Below, piece by piece: positions 23,530-29,262 of a stretch of DNA of 29,262 nt (its first letter is position 1; every line of letters begins with the position of its first letter). The stretch covers positions 1-29,262 of the forward strand of contig JBOFFC010000165.1 in the NCBI GenBank assembly GCA_051648405.1, in the 5' to 3' direction. The notes under the pieces are model-generated. The model made no database searches, had not been told where the DNA came from, and worked only from the letters and a program-made list of their open reading frames with translations. The stretch comes from JBOFFC01 sp051648405 (GTDB lineage: Bacteria; Planctomycetota; Planctomycetia; Pirellulales; Lacipirellulaceae). The position numbers were made by a program, and so were the translations under genes.

Positions 23530-23710
23530 AAGCGAACCGCCACGACGCCAAGAGCGCCAAGGATCGCCACGGAAGAATCGCAGCGACAGATCGCTGAAGC
23601 GCGACCCTCAAGGGAGCGACCAACCAGCGCGACAAGGAACTGGTGGCTGAAAAGGAGTGCCCTTACCCCATGGCGATCCTTGGCGCTCTTGGCGTCGTGG
23701 CGGTTCGCTT
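23530..23710. repeat. Perfect 40-bp inverted repeat between tsaB and hemL
   Basis: The arms 23530-23569 and 23671-23710 are exactly reverse-complementary over 40 bases; the core is CCACGACGCCAAGAGCGCC. It begins eight bases after the tsaB stop, and its last base is the first of the hemL stop (23710-23712). The 101-base spacer contains GCGACCCTCAAGGGAGCGAC, related to the direct repeats around hicAB. It is the same family as 6585-6797. Confidence 0.92.
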
Positions 23711-25008
23711 CACGGCCCCGCGAGCGACTCCTGGGCCGCGGCGATCGTCAGGTCGATGTCCGCCTCGGTGTGGGCCGCCGAGACGAACAGCGCCTCGTAC
23801 TGGCTGCACGGCAGGTAGACGCCGCGGTCCATCATCCCCCAGAAGAAGCGGCCGAAGGCCCCCGTGTCGCAGAGCGCCGCGTCGGCCCACGAGCGGACCG
23901 GCCGCTCGCCGAAGAACAGTGTCAGCATGCTTCCGACGCGCGCCAGCGAGTGGGGGACGCCGGCCGACTCGGCGGCGGCGCGGAGCCCCCTCTCGAGCCG
24001 CGCGCTGAGCGCTTCGAGGCGCTCGTACGGCGGGTCGTCGCGCAGCGCGCGGATTGTCGTCGCCCCGGCGGCGGTCGCCAGGGGGTTGCCGCTCAGCGTG
24101 CCGGCCTGGAAGACCTTCCCCTCGGGGAGCACGTTCGCCATCAGCTTCGAGCTCCCGCCGTAGGCGCCGACCGGCAGGCCGCCGCCGACGATCTTGCCGA
24201 GGGTCGTCAGGTCGGCCTCGATCCCCAGCAGCTTTTGGGCGCCCCCGAGCGACAGCCGGAAGCCGGTCATCACTTCGTCGCACAGCAGCATGGCGCCGTG
24301 CTGCCGCGACCGCTGCAGCGCCGCGAGGAACTCGGCCGAGGGGACCACCACCCCCATGTTGCCGCAGACCGGCTCGAAGGCCACGGCGGCGACGCGGTCG
24401 CCGATCCGCCCCATCGCCTCGTCGAGCGCCTGCGGGTCGTTGTACGGCAGCACCACGGTGTCAGCCGCGGCGCCCCGGGTGACCCCCGGCGAGTTCGGTA
24501 CGCCCAGCGTCGCCGCCGCGCTGCCGGCCGCCACCAGCAGGCTATCGACGTGCCCGTGGTAGTTCCCCGCAAACTTGACGACGACGTCGCGTCCGGTGAC
24601 CCCTCGCGCTAGGCGCAGGGCGCTCATCGCCGCCTCGGTCCCCGAGTTCACCAGCCGGACGCGCTCGATCGAGGGGACGCACTCAACGATCAGCTCGGCC
24701 AGCTCGCTCTCTCCCTCGGTTGGGGCGCCGTAGCTCGTGCCGCGGCGGATCGCTTGACCGAGTGCCTCGACGACCGGCGGGTAGGCGTGCCCGAGGATCA
24801 TCGGCCCCCACGAGCCGATGTAGTCGATGAGCCGATTGCCATCGACGTCCCACAGGTAGGCGCCCTCTGCACGCTGGATGAACAGCGGCTCCCCCCCCAC
24901 GGCGCCGAACGCCCGGGCGGGACTGTTCACGCCGCCGGGCATCAGCGACCGGGCGCGCTCGAAGGCTATTTGCGAGCGGGCGTAACGGGCGGGATCAGCG
25001 GTGGGCAT
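23710..25008 (-). CDS. hemL: Glutamate-1-semialdehyde 2,1-aminomutase
   Basis: PLP enzyme converting glutamate-1-semialdehyde to 5-aminolevulinate in C5-route heme and corrin synthesis, cytoplasmic. The 432-residue length is the family norm. It contains LMPGGVNSPARAF, NSGTEAAMSALRLAR, FAGNYHGH, LCDEVMTGFR and the PLP lysine at 272 in TTLGKIVGGGLPVGAYGG. ATG 25008 is in place for the normal start. It is monocistronic, and its stop codon coincides with the edge of the 40-bp inverted repeat. Confidence 0.97.
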   Translation of the reverse strand: MPTADPARYARSQIAFERARSLMPGGVNSPARAFGAVGGEPLFIQRAEGAYLWDVDGNRLIDYIGSWGPMILGHAYPPVVEALGQAIRRGTSYGAPTEGESELAELIVECVPSIERVRLVNSGTEAAMSALRLARGVTGRDVVVKFAGNYHGHVDSLLVAAGSAAATLGVPNSPGVTRGAAADTVVLPYNDPQALDEAMGRIGDRVAAVAFEPVCGNMGVVVPSAEFLAALQRSRQHGAMLLCDEVMTGFRLSLGGAQKLLGIEADLTTLGKIVGGGLPVGAYGGSSKLMANVLPEGKVFQAGTLSGNPLATAAGATTIRALRDDPPYERLEALSARLERGLRAAAESAGVPHSLARVGSMLTLFFGERPVRSWADAALCDTGAFGRFFWGMMDRGVYLPCSQYEALFVSAAHTEADIDLTIAAAQESLAGP

Positions 25009-25098
25009 GGCGAGCGGTCCGGCATTGGGGGCGATTCCCCCGCGGTCCTACCGCAGTGCGTCGCCGACGACAACCGGCCCCGGCACGCGCGGTGGACT
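25009..25098. other. Gap between the PEP-CTERM gene and hemL
   Basis: Ninety bases on the 3' side of the PEP-CTERM gene and 5' side of hemL. A small GCGGTCCTACCGC hairpin lies near 25041-25053. It should hold the hemL promoter, but none can be named. Confidence 0.4.
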
Positions 25099-26907
25099 TT
25101 AGCGCCGCCGCTTGCGGCTTAGCGAGCCGAACACCGCAGCAACGCCCGCCAGAGCGATCGCCCCCGGCTCCGGAACCGCGGTCGCGGAGCTCGGCGCAAC
25201 GTTGCCGTAGTTCGCGACCCAAACGGCGTAGTCCGCCTGATCGACGACGCCGTTGGCGTTCCCGGCCCCGTCCACGAGCGGGTTGTTGCTGTCGAGCGCG
25301 TCGCGCCAAGTCGTGTAGTCGGCGGCGTTCACTAGGCCATCGCCATTGAAGTCGCCGGGGAAGAAGACCGTCCCGGGATCGATCGCCGTCGCCATGACGA
25401 GCGAGTTGCCCGAGTAGACGAGGTCGAATTGCAAGCCCATCGGCGCGGTCGGCAGGGTGACCGTCCCGAACGTCCCCGTGATCCCCGCGGGGGCGTCGAT
25501 CAGCAGGAAGCTCTGGCCGAGCACCGGGGCGAAGCCCGCGGGCGCCGTGACCGTTAGCGAGCCCGCCAGAGCCACGGGCCCCTGGGCCGAGACCTGCGCC
25601 AGATTAGCCCCCTCCGACGGGTCGGCGGAGGGGTCCGAAAGGCCCAGCGCCAGCGAGCTCGCCCCGACGAACGATACGTTCGAGAGGAAGAGCGCGTTCC
25701 CGCCGGCGAGGACCGACACCTGCCCGCCGCCCGAGGTGGTGACCGAGTCGTGGAACGTAGCAACGCTGTCGGTCGCGACGACGATCCGACCCGTGTTGGC
25801 GATGGTCCCGTGGACGTTGGTGGCGCCCGACGCCGAGGCAATGACCCCTGCGTTGGCGAGCGCCTGCGACAAGCGGATCGTCCCCCCTTCGAGGCCGATC
25901 GTTCCGGGCGCCGCGCCCCCGGGGTTCGTGAGCGTCCCGAGGAAGTCGATCTCCCCGGCCGCCGTGATCGCGCCGACGTTCGACACCGGCCCTTGTAAGC
26001 GGAGGACCTGGTTGGGGAGCGTCTCGAGCGCCCCGCTGGCGAGCACGTCGATGCCGCCGCGGACGATCCCGTCGCCGCGCAGCAGCCCGTTCACGTCGAG
26101 GTTCGTGACGTTCATCGCCCCGCCGCTCAGCTCGATGCGCCCCAGAGCGCCAATCGTCCCCTGCGAATTCAAGGCCGAGCGGTCGGCATCGACGATCGCT
26201 CCGTCGGCGATCGAGAGGACCCCAACCCCCGTCCCCCCGACCACCAGGTCGTCGCCGATTACCAGCATCGACTGGCTGCCGCTGACCGTCAGGTAGCCCG
26301 TGCCGGTGGCGTCGCCGCCGAGCGTGACGTCGCTAGTCGTCGACTCGGTGCGGAAGATGGCGCCATTCGTGATCGACATCCGCCCCAAGCCGGCGACGCC
26401 GACCGTCAGGTCGCCGCCGATCGACGCGAACGTGAAGAGGTCCTTGACGACGAGCTCGCCGATCCCCGAGGCGTCCCTCCCCACGAAGATGTTGCCCGAC
26501 GAGTCCGAAAGGTCGAGGAACGCCTCGCCGGTCACCTCTAGGTACCCGTACCCCCCTTCGCCGACCACCAGCGTCGGGTTGATCGTCGTCCCCGAGCTGT
26601 CGAGGTGGAACCGCGTGCCGGCGCCCGTGACGAACATCCGGCCGAAGTAGCCCGGCTGATGCCCCACGGACGTTTGGTCGTACTGCAGCAACGAGCCGCC
26701 GTTCACGCGGACGATCGCCTGCGGGTTCCCCGTGTTGGGGTCGCTGCCGTTGCCGACCGACGTGCCGATCAACAGGTCGGTGGTCAGGCTCCCAGGCTCG
26801 CTGACCGTGATGCTGAGGGGCCCCGACGCCGTCACGGCGGCCTGAGCCGCCGGGGCGCCGAGGGCGAGGAGCAGGGGGGCACGCGTTACGAGAGAGAAGG
26901 CGCGCAT
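25099..26907 (-). CDS. Secreted beta-repeat protein with dockerin-like domain and PEP-CTERM signal
   Basis: A 602-residue surface or secreted protein. A signal peptide (to about AAQAA, residue 24) precedes repeated units of the form VGGxGxGxLxVxxGA (for example VVGEGGYGYLEVTGEAFLDL, TVGVAGLGRMSITNGAIF and VVGGTGVGVLSIADGAIV), expected to stack as a right-handed beta structure. Residues about 524-578 resemble a dockerin type I module with two Ca-binding-like loops (DFNGDGLVNAADY and GNANGVVDQADY). The C-terminus is a PEP-CTERM signal: VPEPGAIALAG, a hydrophobic stretch, then KRRR, for sorting by an exosortase. The start is ATG 26907, without a clear Shine-Dalgarno. No exosortase gene is in the window. 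Confidence 0.92.
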   Translation of the reverse strand: MRAFSLVTRAPLLLALGAPAAQAAVTASGPLSITVSEPGSLTTDLLIGTSVGNGSDPNTGNPQAIVRVNGGSLLQYDQTSVGHQPGYFGRMFVTGAGTRFHLDSSGTTINPTLVVGEGGYGYLEVTGEAFLDLSDSSGNIFVGRDASGIGELVVKDLFTFASIGGDLTVGVAGLGRMSITNGAIFRTESTTSDVTLGGDATGTGYLTVSGSQSMLVIGDDLVVGGTGVGVLSIADGAIVDADRSALNSQGTIGALGRIELSGGAMNVTNLDVNGLLRGDGIVRGGIDVLASGALETLPNQVLRLQGPVSNVGAITAAGEIDFLGTLTNPGGAAPGTIGLEGGTIRLSQALANAGVIASASGATNVHGTIANTGRIVVATDSVATFHDSVTTSGGGQVSVLAGGNALFLSNVSFVGASSLALGLSDPSADPSEGANLAQVSAQGPVALAGSLTVTAPAGFAPVLGQSFLLIDAPAGITGTFGTVTLPTAPMGLQFDLVYSGNSLVMATAIDPGTVFFPGDFNGDGLVNAADYTTWRDALDSNNPLVDGAGNANGVVDQADYAVWVANYGNVAPSSATAVPEPGAIALAGVAAVFGSLSRKRRR

Positions 26908-27073
26908 CGTGGGGGTCTGCTGTGTTTGAACGAGTGGACCGGCTCCGCCGATCGTCTTGGACCGAGTCTAAGTGGCCGTAAGCCCTTGGGCAACGAAAGT
27001 TTCTCGCCGGCGCAACGTGGACTCGGCGGACCACGGTCCTCCACCGCTCCAGGCCGGTCCCCGAGTGTCGTTG
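26908..27073. other. Intergenic region between kinase and PEP-CTERM genes
   Basis: About 165 bases. A 7-bp hairpin CCGAGTG/CACTCGG overlaps the kinase stop at 27061-27081. The region should contain the promoter of the PEP-CTERM gene, but no clear elements were found. Confidence 0.4.
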
Positions 27074-28888
27074 TCACTCGGTCGCCGACCGTTTCGCGGC
27101 TGCTAGCTGGATCGCTTCGTCGAGCAGCGCGGCGGTCGCGGCGGTCCGAGGCACGAGTCGCTCGAGCGCTGCGGCGCCACGGGCCGCGGCCTGGGGGTTG
27201 GTGGCGGCGAGCCCTCGCAGCGCGGCGAGGCGCTCCTGGCAGAACGCGACGAGCCTCTTCTCCTGGGCCGCGTGGGCCGCGGCGAGGCGCTGGGCCTCGC
27301 GTCGCGCCAGGTCGGCGTACAGGTTTCGGGCGCGCGCCGTTCCCTTCGAACCGGTAGACGCCGCGGGGGCGGCGAGCAGCGTCGCGAGCTCGCCGAACGC
27401 CTTCGCGCCCAGTTCCGGCGACTGGCGGCCCAGCTCGACCGCCCGGGCGTGGAGTAGGTCCTCGGCGCTCGCCCCCCGGCCTTGGACCCGACCGGCGAGC
27501 CGCCCGAGGGCAAGCTGTTTTTCGAGCGAGCGCGTCGCCACCTCGTCGCTCCACTGCCGCACCTCGTCGATCCGGGGATCGTTCGGGAACCGCTCGAAGA
27601 ACTCGGCGAACGCGGCCCGCGTCCCGGAGTCGGTGTCGCCCCGCTCATTCCGCTCGGCGAGACGCGCGTGGAGCGCGTTGGCGTCGAGCGGCCGCGTCCA
27701 CCACCAGGCGCCTGCCGAAAGGGCCACGATCGCCGCCACGAGGATCACCGCCGGCCCGAGCGCCGAACGCCAGCCGCCGATCGACTCGTCGGCCTCGGGC
27801 GCCACCGCCGTGTACCGCACGGTGCGCGGCGCGTTCTGCGGCGTAGCGGGATCGGCCGGCGCCGCCGGGGTCGAGGCCTGGGACAGGCCGGGGAGGGAGA
27901 TCGATTCGCCGAGGATCGGGGGCGCCTCGCGCGTCTCGGCGGGGTCGGCGTCGAGAAGCCGCGAGTCGATCGCGTCGGGGTCGATCGCCGGCCGGCCGCG
28001 GAACTCGCCGACGACGAAGTCGTCTTCCATCGTCGGACGCGCCAGGGCGTGAAGCATCGCCTCGAGACGGCGCGCAAGGACCAGCGTGTTCGGGAACCGC
28101 GCCGCGGGGTCCTTGTCGAGCAGCTGCGCGACGATCCGCTCGAGCTCGGCGGGGATGTCGGGCGCGTAGCGACGCAGCGGCTCGGCGACGGCGTAGAGCT
28201 GCAACTGCAGCATCGCCGGCAGTGACTCGGCGCGGAACGGCGGCCGCCCCGCGAGCAGCGCGTAGATCACCCCCCCGAGGCTGTACTGGTCGCAGCGCGC
28301 CGTCACCGGTTTGCCCGCCGCCTGCTCCGGCGACATGTAGTCGGCCGTCCCCAGCACCCCCCCGGCGATCGTCACCCCCGTGGCGCCGAACAGCCGCGCA
28401 ATGCCGAAGTCGGCGAGCTTCGCCTGACCCCGCGGGCCGATCAGGATGTTCGCCGGCTTGATGTCGCGGTGCACTATGCCGTGGTCGTGGGCGTGCTTCA
28501 GCGCGCGGCTGACCTGGACCGCGATCTGCGTGGTTTCACGCCACGAGTAACGCCTCCCGCGGCGCAGCTCCTCCTCGAGGCTCGGCCCCTCGACCAGCTC
28601 CATCGCGTAGTACAGCGTCCCCCCCTCTTCGCCGTAGCCGTACAGGCGGACGATCCCCTCGTGGCGCAGCGTTTCGAGCGACGCGATCTCGGCGTCGAAC
28701 CGTTCGCGGAAGCCGTCGCTGGTGGCGAGCTGAGGGCTGAGCGACTTGATGGCGACACGCTGGCCCGTCTCGCGGTGCGTCGCTTCGTAGACGAGCCCCA
28801 TCCCCCCGCGGCCGAGCTGCTTGCCGAGGACGTACGGCCCCAGGGTCGGGGCCTGCGAGGCTTCGGCGTGCGCGCCTTCGTGGGTCAT
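27074..28888 (-). CDS. Hanks-type Ser/Thr protein kinase with one membrane span
   Basis: A 604-residue signalling kinase. The N-terminal kinase domain (residues about 19-280) shows the glycine loop GRGGMGLVYEA, VAIK (Lys48), the catalytic HRDIKPANIL (Asp142), DFGIAR (Asp160) and GTADYMSPEQAA. A linker then leads to a single membrane span at about 377-397 (AVILVAAIVALSAGAWWW). The region after it (400-604) is mostly alpha-helical, Ala/Arg/Glu-rich and without a domain that I recognise; it would be periplasmic or face the cell envelope. ATG 28888 is used; GTG 28924 would add 12 residues. It is probably monocistronic. Confidence 0.92.
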   Translation of the reverse strand: MTHEGAHAEASQAPTLGPYVLGKQLGRGGMGLVYEATHRETGQRVAIKSLSPQLATSDGFRERFDAEIASLETLRHEGIVRLYGYGEEGGTLYYAMELVEGPSLEEELRRGRRYSWRETTQIAVQVSRALKHAHDHGIVHRDIKPANILIGPRGQAKLADFGIARLFGATGVTIAGGVLGTADYMSPEQAAGKPVTARCDQYSLGGVIYALLAGRPPFRAESLPAMLQLQLYAVAEPLRRYAPDIPAELERIVAQLLDKDPAARFPNTLVLARRLEAMLHALARPTMEDDFVVGEFRGRPAIDPDAIDSRLLDADPAETREAPPILGESISLPGLSQASTPAAPADPATPQNAPRTVRYTAVAPEADESIGGWRSALGPAVILVAAIVALSAGAWWWTRPLDANALHARLAERNERGDTDSGTRAAFAEFFERFPNDPRIDEVRQWSDEVATRSLEKQLALGRLAGRVQGRGASAEDLLHARAVELGRQSPELGAKAFGELATLLAAPAASTGSKGTARARNLYADLARREAQRLAAAHAAQEKRLVAFCQERLAALRGLAATNPQAAARGAAALERLVPRTAATAALLDEAIQLAAAKRSATE

Positions 28889-29207
28889 TCGCCGTCCCGC
28901 GACTAGTTGCAGTGAGGTTCTCACACGGGGAGCTCACCCAGTCTCCCACCCCCTTCAGGGGGTGGCCGCGTTTCCGTGGGGAACTGGGGGGAGGGGGCGC
29001 CCCGGGTACACACCTGGAAACGCCCGTTCCGTTCTGCTTCAGCGTAGTCGAGCCGCGCGGTCCGTCGCTAGCGAAGACGGCGCCACCTTGCGATCCAAGA
29101 GCCCTTGCCCCGCTCGGCGCTGGCGCCTTACAAGCCCCGCGCGTGCGCTCCTGCGCGCGGACGAACGCCCTCGACCGACGCCCCGGCGTCGCGGAGCTGA
29201 GTGAGCC
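28889..29207. other. Divergent intergenic region with palindromic repeat
   Basis: About 320 bases without a supported gene. The palindrome CCCCCTTCAGGGGG lies at 28949-28962, and GGGGCGCCCCGGGTACAC at 28994-29011 has a near-reverse-complement at about 17892-17909. GCGTTTCC (28968-28975) and GGAAACGC could pair across it. The last part leads into the truncated gene at the right edge. Confidence 0.6.
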
Positions 29208-29262
29208 ATGCTGAACCCGATTCGAGTCGCGATGATCGCGGTGCTCGTCACCGCTTGCTGCT
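29208..29262 (+). CDS. 5' end of a putative exported protein (partial)
   Basis: The frame from ATG 29208 reads MLNPIRVAMIAVLVTACC and runs off the window after 18 codons. The hydrophobic stretch followed by TACC resembles a signal peptide with a lipobox-like cysteine. GGAG lies about ten bases upstream. Too short for a functional call. Confidence 0.4.
   Translation, partial: MLNPIRVAMIAVLVTACC

Noticed and set aside
29039..29251. Minus-strand frame at the right edge
   Set aside because: Lies opposite the start of the probable exported protein and is Arg/Ser-rich without a domain or ribosome site.

Overview
The window is a G+C-rich chromosomal segment. Its gene content points to a planctomycete, probably of the Pirellulales/Lacipirellulaceae type. 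The indicators are a PEP-CTERM protein carrying a dockerin-like domain, a Hanks-type Ser/Thr kinase with one membrane segment, a Tat-exported sugar-isomerase-like protein, an oversized YidC, an orphan ribbon-helix-helix protein and several families of short palindromic dispersed repeats. The phylum is inferred from protein style; no ribosomal RNA gene is present to confirm it. No tRNA, rRNA, CRISPR array, transposase or prophage gene was seen.

Layout. 1-3.5 kb: a tightly overlapping Mn/Zn/Fe-type ABC importer operon (ATPase, permease, permease); both permeases carry a DtxR/MntR-like domain as a C-terminal tail. 3.6-6.5 kb, minus strand: endonuclease IV (nfo) and a TPC-type heavy-metal P-type ATPase. 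6.87-7.33 kb: RNase P RNA (rnpB) with an enlarged P12 arm and an extended -10 promoter. 7.4-9.3 kb, minus: an orphan ribbon-helix-helix protein and a Tat-exported TIM-barrel protein with a textbook terminator. 9.7-10.9 kb: NADP isocitrate dehydrogenase (icd). 10.9-13.5 kb is an accessory patch: hicAB between near-identical direct repeats, an unrecognised 305-residue protein of more A/T-rich codon use, and vapBC. 13.7-16.4 kb: a secreted His/Gly-rich protein, a truncated second copy of the 3' end of an RNA methyltransferase gene, a DUF1223 protein and the intact methyltransferase gene. 16.5-17.9 kb: a POT-family peptide transporter.

17.9-22.6 kb is a minus-strand run read as metallophosphoesterase, yidC, mnmE. 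tsaB (plus) and hemL (minus) follow, converging on a perfect 40-bp inverted repeat. A PEP-CTERM protein and a Ser/Thr kinase, both minus, fill 25.1-28.9 kb, and a truncated secreted protein begins at the right edge.

Most genes are housekeeping: tRNA modification (mnmE, tsaB), RNA processing and methylation, heme synthesis, membrane protein insertion, DNA repair and the TCA cycle. The unusual content is (i) transporter-repressor fusions, (ii) a YidC with a PDZ-like insertion in its periplasmic domain, (iii) toxin-antitoxin pairs beside an unknown protein with a possible nuclease-like motif layout, (iv) a duplicated methyltransferase tail, and (v) palindromic elements: each of the five convergent gene boundaries contains one, from different sequence families, suggesting bidirectional terminators or processing sites.
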